A stretch of 64,000 bases of DNA from G965216255 sp965216255 (lineage in GTDB: Bacteria; Bacteroidota; Rhodothermia; Rhodothermales; Bin80), in NCBI GenBank assembly GCA_965216255.1, contig OZ244148.1, forward strand, positions 558,001-622,000, given 5' to 3'. Below are positions 36,494-45,564 of this stretch, one piece after another. A program made the translations under genes and the position numbers. The notes under the pieces were generated by a model. That model had not been told where the DNA came from. It did no database searches and saw only the letters and a program-made list of their open reading frames with translations. Numbering within the stretch: the first letter of the stretch is position 1; every line of letters begins with the position of its first letter.

Positions 36494-36655
36494 ATGCGCA
36501 AGCCAACGATTCTACAGCCTCTTGACATGACGTTCGAGGAGGCGGTCAAACGCGTGGTAGCAGCCAGACCAGACGTGAAGGAAATCAAGCGTTCAAGGAA
36601 CCTTCGGAGTAGTGTGGAGAAGAATCGGCGACCTAAAGACGGGGCTGGTAGATAA
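36494..36655 (+). CDS. Small ORF following the IS1595 fragment
   Basis: ATG 36494 opens a 53-codon frame (MRKPTILQPLDMTFEEAVKR ... DGAGR). The stretch PLDMTFEEAVKRVV is like that of short accessory proteins found directly after IS1595-type transposases. The function is unknown. It starts six bases after the transposase stop, so it was probably cotranscribed with it. Confidence 0.45.
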   Translation: MRKPTILQPLDMTFEEAVKRVVAARPDVKEIKRSRNLRSSVEKNRRPKDGAGR

Positions 36656-36719
36656 CGTTCGGCCGAAGTGTCCGAGTAAATGGACTGGCAATTGACATTC
36701 TCTGTTTCCGCTTCCGCTA

Positions 36720-37925
36720 GTGTAGTGTCCTAAATATATTAGTGATTATACCGAAACAGTGGCCAGCGCCTGCCTGGCCTGCGTTACCTTCCTGAGAATC
36801 TCCTCTGCCGTCTTTGTCCAGACCAGAGACCGGGGGTTCTCGCTGTAAGTCTTGATGTAGTCCTTGAGGCGCCGCTCCAGATCCTGCACAGAATGGAAGA
36901 CGCCACGCCGGAGTTGCTTCTCGGTCAGCGTGCCGAAGAATCGCTCGACCAGGTACAGCCACGACGCACTTGTGGGCGTAAAGTGCAGGAAGATGCGCTT
37001 CTGCCGCTCGATCCAGTCCATGACCTTGGGGTGCTTGTGGGTGGCGTAGTTGTCCAGGATGATGTGGATCTCTTGGTTCTTAGGCACAGCCTTCTCCAGC
37101 TGACGAAGGAACTTCAGCACCTCCTGGTGACGGTGACGCTTGTACGTTTGGCCGATCACCTGGCCCGAGGCTACTTCCAGCGCAGCGAACAGTGACGTGG
37201 TGCCGTGGCGCTTGTAGTCGTGCGTCATGGTCCCGCAGCGGTCCTTCTTCAGCGGCAGGCCCGGCTGCGTCCGATCCAGTGCCTGGATCGAACTCTTCTC
37301 ATCAAAGCTGAAGACCGCCGCGTTCTCCGGCGGGTTCAGATACAGTCCGACGACGTCCTGGAGCTTTTCTTCGAAGCGCGGATCGGTGCTCACCTTGAAG
37401 GTCCGTACCAGGTGCGGCTTCAGTCCCAACGAGTGCCACACCCGGTGCACGAAGCTGTGGGTCGTACCTGCCGCACGCGCCATCGACCGGCAAGACCAGT
37501 ACGTCGCAGCCGGCGCCTCGGTCTGCGTCGTAAGACGGATCACCTTGGTCCTGAGCTGCGCCTGAGCCTTCGAGCACTTGCCCCCGTGGTTACCGCCCCG
37601 CGGGCGCTCCTTGGCAATCCCTTCCATCCCCTGGTCGGCGAAGCGCCGTCTCCAGCGGCCGACCTTGTTCTGGTCCGTGCCCAGCTCTTGGGCAACCGCC
37701 TTGTTCGTCATGCCGTCCGCTGCCATGAGCATCATCTGCGACCGCTCCAGCAACCGGACCGACGCACTGCGCGAGCGCGACCACCGCTCCAGGCACCGCC
37801 GTTCCGCCTCCAACAGCTCGATGTTGACTGCTACCCGCATGGTTCCCCCATTTATTCGTGTGAACGATGCAAGGAAGATAGCCAATTCGCGGGATATACT
37901 CATTACTTTATTTGCTACACTACAC
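36720..37925 (-). mobile_element. IS630-family element, apparently complete
   Basis: The 1206-bp unit has imperfect terminal repeats: GTGTAGTGTCCTAAATATA on the left and, read inward from the right, GTGTAGTGTAGCAAATAAAG. Each end is flanked by TA (36718-36719 and 37926-37927), the target and duplication of IS630/Tc1-type elements. It holds one intact transposase gene. Confidence 0.85.
36746..37840 (-). CDS. IS630-family transposase
   Basis: A start at ATG 37840 (MRVAVNIELLEAERRCLERW) fits the family; an upstream in-frame ATG at 37903 lies at the element end. The N-terminal HTH (GMTNKAVAQELGTDQNKVGR, then WRRRFADQGMEGIAKERPRG) is followed by the DDE catalytic domain: FSFDEKSSIQALDRTQPGLP, IHIILDNYATHKHPKV and FTPTSASWLYLVERFFGTLT. 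All three acidic positions (FDE, LDN, VERF) are visible. No stop or frameshift, so it may be active. Confidence 0.93.
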   Translation of the reverse strand: MRVAVNIELLEAERRCLERWSRSRSASVRLLERSQMMLMAADGMTNKAVAQELGTDQNKVGRWRRRFADQGMEGIAKERPRGGNHGGKCSKAQAQLRTKVIRLTTQTEAPAATYWSCRSMARAAGTTHSFVHRVWHSLGLKPHLVRTFKVSTDPRFEEKLQDVVGLYLNPPENAAVFSFDEKSSIQALDRTQPGLPLKKDRCGTMTHDYKRHGTTSLFAALEVASGQVIGQTYKRHRHQEVLKFLRQLEKAVPKNQEIHIILDNYATHKHPKVMDWIERQKRIFLHFTPTSASWLYLVERFFGTLTEKQLRRGVFHSVQDLERRLKDYIKTYSENPRSLVWTKTAEEILRKVTQARQALATVSV

Positions 37926-38003
37926 TAGGAACCAGCCAGAGCCTCTGTCATTCTTGGTAGTTAAGGGGGAAGCCGTTATTATGGTGAAGCGCAAATTCGG
38001 ATT

Positions 38004-38285
38004 ATGAAGACCAGAAGAGTTAGGAACCCAAGGACAGGCCAGATGGTCGATGCCGATATTGTGGCGATTAAGACGGCCGAGAACGACGAGCCTACCATAG
38101 TCCATGTTGAAGACGGCACAATCATGAGGCTTAAGATCGACATCGTGGAAATTGTTCGCATCCCTGACGAATGGGATTCTGACGGCAACCCGCTTTACAA
38201 AGTCAAGAGTGGTGTTTCGTTGGCGATACTCGATTCGCCTGACGATCTTAGACGTATTTACAAACAAGAAGATGGTCACATATAG
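38004..38285 (+). CDS. Conserved small protein of unknown function (first of a three-gene set)
   Basis: The 93-residue product (MKTRRVRNPRTGQMVDADIV ... EDGHI) has a beta-rich look with LKIDIVEIVRIPDEWDSDGN and PLYKVKSGV. I recall similar short proteins with an RRVRNPxTG start in many genomes, but know of no assigned function. The stop lies 14 bases inside the next gene, so the two are translationally coupled. The gene begins 78 bp after the IS630 end. Confidence 0.6.
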   Translation: MKTRRVRNPRTGQMVDADIVAIKTAENDEPTIVHVEDGTIMRLKIDIVEIVRIPDEWDSDGNPLYKVKSGVSLAILDSPDDLRRIYKQEDGHI

Positions 38286-38793
38286 CGACAGGCTACCCCT
38301 AGCCGAGTGGATAGAACCATTTCCTGAGTCCATCATGGTAACGCCTCGCTCGGTATCGAATGGTGTGAGATCCTTATCGGATATATCACACGCAACACAA
38401 TGCGACGAAGTATTGGATGCACTGATTGCCCGTAAACGCTATCCGCTTGAGCAGCGGCTTTCAGAGCTTTACGAACTAGGACTAGACGAAGAATCTGACG
38501 AAGATCCTATGGTCCTTAACTCGCTTCGGACGTGCGCTTTTTTCTTTGTAGAAAATACTCATCCGTTTGGCCCTCCACGTATTGCGCTTGGACCCGACGG
38601 CATTTTAAGTTCCGAATGGATGCTTGGGCAATACGCTATAGCCATAGACTTTTTGCCTTACAACCGGGTCCGTTTTGCGTGCATATCAACACAAGTAGAT
38701 AATTGTGCGCAACCGGCATTTATTGAAGATACAGGTGAACAGCACAAAGCCTTGATTGCAATTCGGCAATTCTTGCATGAGCAATCTGACTGA
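38272..38793 (+). CDS. Conserved hypothetical protein (second of the set)
   Basis: ATG 38272 overlaps the end of the first gene. The 173-residue protein includes LNSLRTCAFFFVENTHPFGP, PRIALGPDGILSSEW and FLPYNRVRFACIS. No membrane segment or known catalytic motif is seen. The last 17 bases overlap the start of the third gene. The tight overlaps suggest that the three products act together. Confidence 0.6.
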   Translation: MVTYSDRLPLAEWIEPFPESIMVTPRSVSNGVRSLSDISHATQCDEVLDALIARKRYPLEQRLSELYELGLDEESDEDPMVLNSLRTCAFFFVENTHPFGPPRIALGPDGILSSEWMLGQYAIAIDFLPYNRVRFACISTQVDNCAQPAFIEDTGEQHKALIAIRQFLHEQSD

Positions 38794-39251
38794 AGTTATT
38801 TCGGACGATGATCATGTTTCAAGGTACTGCAGTCCCAGAACTGTTGTCGATGGAATGCCGACCACTAAAGCATTTGTGCTTAGAGAAAATGACGACTACC
38901 TGTCAGTTAACTGGCTTGAATATTACGGCGAATGCACGTTGGCTGAATGTATAGATAGAAGTCAGAAAGACGTTTAGAAGCAAGAATTCTGGCATTAAAA
39001 GGAATGGTAGGTTCGTAAGCCTAAATGTGGGCATTGCACGACACGGGCTGTCATGTATACTCGGAAATAGAGTACGATTCAATAGGTTACCCACAACGGA
39101 TGACGAATCCCACAGCGGCATATTCGGGTACGAATCGGAAGGTCAAAACGGCTTGGCAGCACGCTTATTTTTGGCGAAGATAGTGCGCGAAGATAGTGCG
39201 CGAAGAGGATGTTCACGAAGCGGTAGTATGAGTTGTCTATATCTGTTCTGA
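38777..39251 (+). pseudogene. Third gene of the unknown set, frameshifted
   Basis: The first 66 codons (MSNLTEVISDDDHVSRYCSP, then FVLRENDDYLSVNWLEYYGE) end at a TAG at 38975. Shifted by one base near 38960 the frame continues with GRFVSLNVGIARHGL, then DDESHSGIFGYESEGQ and LAARLFLAKIV. SVNWLEYYG and HSGIFG segments belong to one family of small proteins I recognise only as hypothetical. One indel broke the gene. Confidence 0.55.
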
Positions 39252-39279
39252 ATTATTTGTATCAAGTGACGGTGGTGCA

Positions 39280-39500
39280 ACTAAGTATACAATTCCCTTC
39301 CCCAATCCTTTTTCAGATTTCGTTACCATCGAAGTGGGCTCCATGCCGGGAGCAACAGTGCGGGCGGAAGTTTTCGACCTGCTCGGCCGGAAAGTCGCCG
39401 TGCTCGCTGACCAATCCCTGCGCGCGAGGCACCTGTATTCTTACCTGGGACGGCCGCGGAGCTGCAATCGGCATCTATTATGGCCTGGGGGAATCAGTCT
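39280..39500 (+). pseudogene. Orphan type IX sorting domain (frameshifted)
   Basis: The frames read YTIPFPNPFSDFVTIEVGSM, PGATVRAEVFDLLGRKVAVL, and after a frame change TWDGRGAAIGIYY. This is the T9SS type A sorting domain (NPF, then VFDLLGRKV, then WDGR and GIYY). No secreted protein precedes it, so it is the 3' end of a lost surface-protein gene. Confidence 0.65.
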
Positions 39501-39620
39501 ACCACGATACCCATCGTGCTTCGCCGCTGAGTTGCAGCGAAGGGCCGCGCCTCGCTTGATGCCATGCTGCCTTTGCCGAAAAAGTGGCCTGGCGGTTCCC
39601 TGGAGCTGTACCTGGCGAAA

Positions 39621-41000
39621 TCACGTACTGCCCAGCACCTGGATGGCAAGGCGTCGTAAACGCGCACGATCCACCTTCATCGAGGAATCCTCATCGGGCC
39701 ACGACAGAATGACCGGAAGCTTGAACTTCGGAAGCACTTCTTTCAGCTTGGGCGCCAACTCCTTCGCAGAATGCGCATCTTTGGCACCTCGCACAAACGC
39801 TACGGGCCGGAATCCAAACTCGGGATCCGGCACAGGCACCACCACCGCCTGATCAAGACCCAAGTGCTTGCAGAGCACGCGCTCTATCTCTTCGGGATAG
39901 ACATTCTCTCCACCAGACACGAACATGTTGTCGCGGCGGCCCGTAACATCCAGGAATCCCTCGTCGTCCAGCTTTCCCAGATCGCCCGTATGAAACCAGC
40001 CATCCGGATCGAGCGAGCACCGCAGTTCGCCCCTCTCCAGATACCCCTTGAACAGAACAGGCCCTCGGACAAGGATTTCGCCGTGCGCTGAAATTCGCAT
40101 TTCTCTGTAGGGGAGCAGACACCCCGATGTGGCCCGCTTCCCTGGCTTCGCTCCTTCAGGCAAAGCGGTTACCTGCGAAGCCATTTCGGTGAGGCCGTAT
40201 GTGGTCCGGACCGGATATCCACGCGCTGCCGCCGTGTGTAGGAGCGCCACGGAGACAGCCCCGCCTCCTACCAAGACACCCTTTAAGGCGCCGGGCGCGC
40301 TGCCCTCTTCCTGCCTGAGGATGCGCCCAAGCTGCGTCGCAACGAGGGATACATGGGTAATGCGACGCTCCCTAATGATTCCTGCCAGTGTCCGCGACGC
40401 ACTGGGGATCACCACGGTGGCCCCCGCCACTAGCGCGCGAAAGAGCACGCCCAAGCCGCCAACATGGTACAGGGGCAGTGCAAGCAGCCACCTGTCTCCC
40501 ATTCCAAGTGGCAGGTTGCTATTGGCACCCAGTGCATTCAAATGCAGGCTCCTGGCCCCCAAAACGGCAGCCTTGGGTTGCCCCGTCGACCCGGAGGTCC
40601 AGATGACTACGTCGGACTCTCGCTCAGACTCCGGAAGGCTCCCCGTTGTGTGTCTTCCCACCCATGACTCCGGCTGAATTCGCGCCCGGCATTCGGCGCG
40701 CCGCGTGACTAGCCTTTCCGCCCCAACCAGTTTGGCATGGGCCTGAACGGTGCCGGTCGGAAATCTCGAACTGATAAGGCATACGGTAACGCCGGCCCGC
40801 AAGGCTGCCAGAATGAGCAGCAGCATCTCCCACGCGTCATCAAGGCAGACGGCAACGGTGCCGGTCCCCGAGATCAGCATATTACGGGCGGTCTCTTCAA
40901 CGATCCGGTTCAGCTCCGCGAAAGTTACCGCATGCTTCGGCGTCTCGACGGCCAGAGCCTCCGGGAACCGCTGGGCACTGGCATGAAGCAATTTCATCAT
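39621..41000 (-). CDS. menE: o-Succinylbenzoate-CoA ligase MenE
   Basis: The 459-residue adenylate-forming enzyme activates o-succinylbenzoate with ATP and CoA in menaquinone synthesis. Visible motifs are WTSGSTGQPKAAVLG (phosphate-binding loop), TTYGLTEMASQ, WFHTGDLGKLDDEGFLDVTG and GRRDNMFVSGGENVYPEEIE. A C-terminal SSMKVDRARLR carries the catalytic lysine. The start overlaps the menC stop (ATGA), and it is the last gene of the operon. Confidence 0.93.
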   Translation of the reverse strand: MMKLLHASAQRFPEALAVETPKHAVTFAELNRIVEETARNMLISGTGTVAVCLDDAWEMLLLILAALRAGVTVCLISSRFPTGTVQAHAKLVGAERLVTRRAECRARIQPESWVGRHTTGSLPESERESDVVIWTSGSTGQPKAAVLGARSLHLNALGANSNLPLGMGDRWLLALPLYHVGGLGVLFRALVAGATVVIPSASRTLAGIIRERRITHVSLVATQLGRILRQEEGSAPGALKGVLVGGGAVSVALLHTAAARGYPVRTTYGLTEMASQVTALPEGAKPGKRATSGCLLPYREMRISAHGEILVRGPVLFKGYLERGELRCSLDPDGWFHTGDLGKLDDEGFLDVTGRRDNMFVSGGENVYPEEIERVLCKHLGLDQAVVVPVPDPEFGFRPVAFVRGAKDAHSAKELAPKLKEVLPKFKLPVILSWPDEDSSMKVDRARLRRLAIQVLGST

Positions 41001-42001
41001 AGCTTTCGAAGCATACCCGTTTCCACCCGCCGCCCTGCAAGCGACGCCGCAGCTGGGCTAATCGTGGATGCCGTAAGATCCAGCCTGGGGCAAACAATGT
41101 CCTTTTCCAGAAGGCGGTACGTATCCAGGCCGGCCGGCTGGTTCTCTGGAAGCCGTGCGGCCAAGTAGACGAGGCCGGAAATGCCAATCCCGGTCTCGAA
41201 GGCAGAGCTAAGAGAGGCCGCGATGCCTAGCCGCGCGGCCTCTTCCGCCCATCGGAGGACATGCACGGCACCCCCCAGGAGCATGGGTTTCAATACAACC
41301 GCGCGCGCGTACGCATGTGCGCTAAGCCATCCGTGAGGCTTACCCACCAGCGATTCATCCAGCGCTACGGGTACGCCATATGACAGAGCCAGTTCGCGGA
41401 GTCCTTCCATGTCCGTCAGCGGCTCTTCGATATAGTCGATGCGTGCGCCGCGTGTACCAGCAGCGAATGCTGCTGCGGTCTCCGTCGTCCATGCCCTGTT
41501 GGCATCCAGCCTGAGACCAATATCGGGCCCGAGGGCACGCCGAAGGGCTCGCACCAGTCCAATTTCCGCGTCGACGTCGCCTCGACCCACCTTCAGCTTG
41601 ACTGCGCGGTACCCCGCGCTGCGGAACGCACTTGCCGCGGACAGTACCTGCTGCCGGCTTCCCTGGAGTAGTCCGCCAAGCGTAACACTTGTTCGCTGCG
41701 GCAGGCCGCGCGGCTGCATCCCAATGTTTTCCAGTGCCTGCTCAAGGCCGCACTGCACGGATGGCAACAATCCCTCGACCGCGCAGCAAGGCGAGGCAAG
41801 CCAGTCCAGAAGTTCCGCCGTTGCTTCTTCCAGTGTTTCCGGGCTGAAGCCTTCCAGCGGCGCAATCTCTCCCCAGCCCAAGCCGCCATCCGCGCCTGCC
41901 AGTCTCACCAGGAGTCCCTCGCGATTGCGGCCTGCGCCTGCCCGGACGGGCACGCGCATCGGCAAGCGATATGCAAAGACATCAGCGGCTGACAGCGTCA
42001 T
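40997..42001 (-). CDS. menC: o-Succinylbenzoate synthase MenC
   Basis: Start at ATG 42001 (MTLSAADVFAYRLPM), nine bases after the menA stop; a longer frame into menA is not credible. The protein belongs to the enolase superfamily and dehydrates SHCHC. Landmarks are YRAVKLKVGRG (K-x-K acid/base), LRLDANRAW, DYIEEPL and VALDESL (the three metal ligands) and VLKPMLLGG. It is of normal length (334 residues). Confidence 0.93.
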   Translation of the reverse strand: MTLSAADVFAYRLPMRVPVRAGAGRNREGLLVRLAGADGGLGWGEIAPLEGFSPETLEEATAELLDWLASPCCAVEGLLPSVQCGLEQALENIGMQPRGLPQRTSVTLGGLLQGSRQQVLSAASAFRSAGYRAVKLKVGRGDVDAEIGLVRALRRALGPDIGLRLDANRAWTTETAAAFAAGTRGARIDYIEEPLTDMEGLRELALSYGVPVALDESLVGKPHGWLSAHAYARAVVLKPMLLGGAVHVLRWAEEAARLGIAASLSSAFETGIGISGLVYLAARLPENQPAGLDTYRLLEKDIVCPRLDLTASTISPAAASLAGRRVETGMLRKL

Positions 42002-42009
42002 GCCGGCTA

Positions 42010-42915
42010 CTAAAGCATCCACCCGGCCGCGAAGAGTGCGCTGTGAACAAGAAGCAGCAGGCTCGTTGCACCAAGGAGCGGATTGAGGGCCGCTGGATCG
42101 GTCTCCGTGCGAAGCCGGTGGAATATATGCAGTGCTGGCAGCACGATAATGGTCGCAAGCCCGGACAGGGCATGGGAGTTGGTAAAAAGCACGATATCCA
42201 ACGGAATAAGTGCCGCTGCCACCATGCAAAATGCCCAGGCACCGATGCCGAATCTCCGGCCGAACCGAACGACAAGAGTGTTCTTGCCGGCTTGCCGGTC
42301 CTCCTCCATATCTCGGATGTTGTTTACGTAGAGGATGGCCGTGGCAAGTAGTCCGGGAGCCAGCCCGGCCAGCAAGACAATGGCGTCAACCTCCAGGGTC
42401 AGGACGAAGTACGTACCACCCACGGCCACCGGCCCGAAGAAGACCAGCACAAACACGTCAGCAAGACCGGTGCGAGCCAGGGAATAGCGTCCGGCGCTGT
42501 ACAGCACCCCAGAGGCAATAGCGAGTACACCGATGACGAGAATGGGCCAGCCTGCCCTGTAGACCAGATAGAGCCCGCAGACGAATGCCGCAGCAAATAC
42601 GGCGACGGTGACGCTTTTTAGCGTAGACGGCGGGACCAGCCCGGCCTGTGCAACCCGAAGTGGCCCCTTTCGCCCTGCCGTGTCTACTCCCTTGACATAA
42701 TCGGCATAGTCGTTGCACAGGTTTGTGCCTATCTGGATTAGGAGCGCAGTAGCGAGGATGCACAGCGCCGCGCCAGCGTGGAAGAAGCCGGCATCATACG
42801 CCATGGCGGCCCCCACAAAAACCGGGCTAACGGCTACGGTCAGTGTCTTGGGGCGAATCGCCCAGAGCCAGACAGTGGCAGCGGAGGGGGCGGTATGGGT
42901 TCGCCCGGCACTCAC
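42010..42915 (-). CDS. menA: 1,4-Dihydroxy-2-naphthoate polyprenyltransferase MenA
   Basis: The GTG start at 42915 overlaps the menB stop (GTGA). The 301-residue UbiA-type membrane enzyme attaches the polyprenyl chain to DHNA. The first Asp-rich motif is NLCNDYADYVKGVD and the second NNIRDMEEDRQAGKNT. About eight or nine membrane helices are evident. Confidence 0.93.
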   Translation of the reverse strand: MSAGRTHTAPSAATVWLWAIRPKTLTVAVSPVFVGAAMAYDAGFFHAGAALCILATALLIQIGTNLCNDYADYVKGVDTAGRKGPLRVAQAGLVPPSTLKSVTVAVFAAAFVCGLYLVYRAGWPILVIGVLAIASGVLYSAGRYSLARTGLADVFVLVFFGPVAVGGTYFVLTLEVDAIVLLAGLAPGLLATAILYVNNIRDMEEDRQAGKNTLVVRFGRRFGIGAWAFCMVAAALIPLDIVLFTNSHALSGLATIIVLPALHIFHRLRTETDPAALNPLLGATSLLLLVHSALFAAGWML

Positions 42916-43790
42916 GGCTTGTACCCGCCCTTGTCAAATTCCGGCGGCCGGTGCTCGATGTAGGCGCGTTTACCCTCCTTGCCCTCCTCCGTCATGTAGA
43001 AAAGCATCGTGGCATGGCCGGCCAGCTCCTGCAGGCCTGCCTGGCCGTCGCAGTCCGCATTGAGGCCCGCCTTCAGCATACGGATGGCAATATTGGAATT
43101 CAGTAGGATTTCCCGGCACCACTGGACGGTTTCAAGCTCCAGTCGATCGAGTGGTACAACCGTGTTGACCAGACCCATGCTTAGGGCTTCCTGCGCGCTG
43201 TAAGGCCTGCACAGAAACCAGATTTCGCGGGCCTTCTTCTGCCCCACGATACGGGCGAGGTAACTTGCTCCATAGCCACCGTCAAACGACCCTACTTTCG
43301 GACCCGTCTGCATAAAGCGTGCATTGTCGGCCGCAATAGAGAGATCGCATACGACATGGAGGACGTGGCCGCCACCCACCGCCCATCCGGCAATCATGGC
43401 AATCACCGGCTTGGGACACGTCCGGATCTGACGTTGCAGATCCAGGACGTTGAGGCGCTGTACACCTGTAGTCGATTCCGTGTACCCGTGATCGCCGCGG
43501 ATGCGCTGGTCGCCGCCGGAGCAGAAGGCATCCGGGCCCTCACCGGTCAGGATGATAGCACCGATGCGCGCATCGTCCCGGCTCCTTGCCAGTGCGTCTT
43601 GCATTTCTGCGACGGTAAGCGGTCGGAACGCATTGCGCACTTCGGGCCTATTGATGGTGATCTTGGCAATCCCCTCTGTATCGGTTCCCCGTACACCGCA
43701 ATGGAACGAAATATCGGTGTACGTGCCCGCCCCCTCCCATTCAATCGGTCCTTCAACGACGGGGCGGTGCGTAAAGTGATGTCGCGCCAT
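42912..43790 (-). CDS. menB: 1,4-Dihydroxy-2-naphthoyl-CoA synthase MenB
   Basis: The 292-residue crotonase-fold enzyme closes the naphthoate ring from OSB-CoA. Family blocks seen are DAFCSGGDQRIRGDHGY, GWAVGGGHVLHVVCDLSIAA, NARFMQTGPKVGSFDGGYG and ASYLARIVG. The terminal RPPEFDKGGYKP is typical of MenB. It sits 40 bp after menD and overlaps menA. Confidence 0.95.
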   Translation of the reverse strand: MARHHFTHRPVVEGPIEWEGAGTYTDISFHCGVRGTDTEGIAKITINRPEVRNAFRPLTVAEMQDALARSRDDARIGAIILTGEGPDAFCSGGDQRIRGDHGYTESTTGVQRLNVLDLQRQIRTCPKPVIAMIAGWAVGGGHVLHVVCDLSIAADNARFMQTGPKVGSFDGGYGASYLARIVGQKKAREIWFLCRPYSAQEALSMGLVNTVVPLDRLELETVQWCREILLNSNIAIRMLKAGLNADCDGQAGLQELAGHATMLFYMTEEGKEGKRAYIEHRPPEFDKGGYKP

Positions 43791-43830
43791 ACTGGGTCCT
43801 CGCTTCTGGTCAGCCCTGCCAGGGTCCTAA

Positions 43831-45564
43831 TCATGCATCTGGCGCCATGCGCCTCAATTCCTCGTGCAGAGCGTGGTTTTCCTTACGGTTGGTCCTTATT
43901 TCGATTAGCGCGCCGCCGCCGCGCGCACAAGCCCGCGAATATGCCTCGACAAATCCTTGCCTTGTCGTAGGGCGCACATAGTTCAGATCAAACATGTGCG
44001 CCGCATCCTGGAATCCAAAGCCGTGCGGCGCACCGAACACGGTTTCAAAGCCTTGCTCCTCGGTCGCACCGGGAATAAAGTGGAAAATACCACCCCCGTT
44101 ATTATTCATGACCACTATGATGAGCCGGAACCGCGCTGCAAAGGCCAGTGAATTAAGATCGTGTAGCAAAGCAAGGTCGCCAATAACTACCGTGACAGGA
44201 ACCGCTAGCCCCGCGGCAAAGCCTGCTGCCGTGGCAATGGTACCGTCAATACCGCTTGCTCCGCGATTTGCAGCGAGGGGTGCGGGTACACCATCTGCCG
44301 CCGCGAACAGGTCCAGATCCCGGACCGGCATACTGCTGCTGACAAAGACGGCATGTTGCTCGGGGAGAAGACGTGTAATGACGCGCGCCACATAGGGTTC
44401 GGACAGGCTGCCGGCCTCTCCGAGAGCGCTTTCCGTTCGGCGCTCCGCAGCGTCGTAATGCTCCTTCCATGATCGCGCCCAGTTCGTTTCCCTTCGTGGG
44501 GGAAGCAAACGCGCAGCAGCTTCACAAAAGGCCTCGATGTCGGCTTCCAAGTGGTGGCTTACGATGTGGTCGGGATCCATGCGTTCGGGCCCTGCAGCCA
44601 CGACAACATAAGGGTTTGGACGGTGCCGGCACAGATAACTCCGCAGGTTCTTCGAGACACAGCCCCCTCCCAGGTGTAATACGGCCCCGGGTGCATGCTC
44701 ACTGGCAAACTTCTCGGAAACCAGAAGCCGATCGAATCCGCCGATGAGGTTTGTCGCACATCCGTACCCCAGGCGGAGCTGTGAGACGAGATCCGGCAGG
44801 ATGGGCCAGCCCAGTCCCTTTGATAATCGCAGAGCGGCCTGCGCTTCCGCTACCTTACGAAGCCTTCCTGCGATTACAAGCCCCTTCTCAACGCCCGCCA
44901 GCAGCGGGCAGATTTCACTAACATCCGCCGTACGCGGCCCCGGATCTCCATAGCGCGTATAAGGATCGCTCCGGCCTTGCCATGCCAACGTAGGTTCCGC
45001 GTAATCCGACGCATCGCCGCTTAAGCCGACAAGTGGTTCCCGGAACATGCAGTTAATGTGAACGGGGCCCCGCGGAGTCCTCTGGCTCTGGTAGCATGCC
45101 TGATCCATCGTAGTGAGCACATAGAACGGCGTTATGGCAGCGCTTGGCGCAGGCAGATCGACCTCCCACCGAACATGGTCCCCAAAAATTCCGACCTGAT
45201 CAATGGCCTGATTGGCTCCCGTGCCGCGAAGTTCCGCAGGGCGATCCGCCGTTAGCAGCAGCATAGGCACGCGGTCGTTACTCGCCTCAATAACGGCTGG
45301 CAGACCGTGGCCTACCGCCGTGCCGGATGTTGTAATCCAAACCGCAGCCCTGCCGGTGGCCCGGCCATAGCCCAGTGCAAAAAAGGCCGTGCCACGTTCG
45401 TCATAGTGCACGACGGTGGTCGTCTTTTCGTGTGCTGCCACCGCGAGCGCAAGCGGAGCGCTTCTGAGTCCGGGTGCCAAGCAGAAAACGTTTACGCCGC
45501 AGCGCACCAGCTCCTCTACCATGAGCTCGGCCCACACGCGGTTCAGCCGGGCGCCATCGTTCAT
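43831..45564 (-). CDS. menD: SEPHCHC synthase MenD
   Basis: The ATG at 45564 (MNDGARLNRVWAELM) overlaps the menF stop (ATGA), which decides the start. The ThDP enzyme joins isochorismate and 2-oxoglutarate. Seen are VFCLAPGLRSAPLALAVA, VHYDERGTAFFALGYGRATG (with the activating Glu), the ThDP/Mg block VIGDLALLHDLNSLAFAARF, and VVMNNNGGGIFHFIPG. It is full length. Confidence 0.95.
   Translation of the reverse strand: MNDGARLNRVWAELMVEELVRCGVNVFCLAPGLRSAPLALAVAAHEKTTTVVHYDERGTAFFALGYGRATGRAAVWITTSGTAVGHGLPAVIEASNDRVPMLLLTADRPAELRGTGANQAIDQVGIFGDHVRWEVDLPAPSAAITPFYVLTTMDQACYQSQRTPRGPVHINCMFREPLVGLSGDASDYAEPTLAWQGRSDPYTRYGDPGPRTADVSEICPLLAGVEKGLVIAGRLRKVAEAQAALRLSKGLGWPILPDLVSQLRLGYGCATNLIGGFDRLLVSEKFASEHAPGAVLHLGGGCVSKNLRSYLCRHRPNPYVVVAAGPERMDPDHIVSHHLEADIEAFCEAAARLLPPRRETNWARSWKEHYDAAERRTESALGEAGSLSEPYVARVITRLLPEQHAVFVSSSMPVRDLDLFAAADGVPAPLAANRGASGIDGTIATAAGFAAGLAVPVTVVIGDLALLHDLNSLAFAARFRLIIVVMNNNGGGIFHFIPGATEEQGFETVFGAPHGFGFQDAAHMFDLNYVRPTTRQGFVEAYSRACARGGGALIEIRTNRKENHALHEELRRMAPDA

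Noticed and set aside
37205..37960. 251-codon plus-strand frame opposite the IS630 transposase
   Set aside because: Arginine-rich antisense shadow of the intact transposase gene.
41439..42086. 215-codon plus-strand frame opposite menC
   Set aside because: Antisense to conserved MenC motifs.
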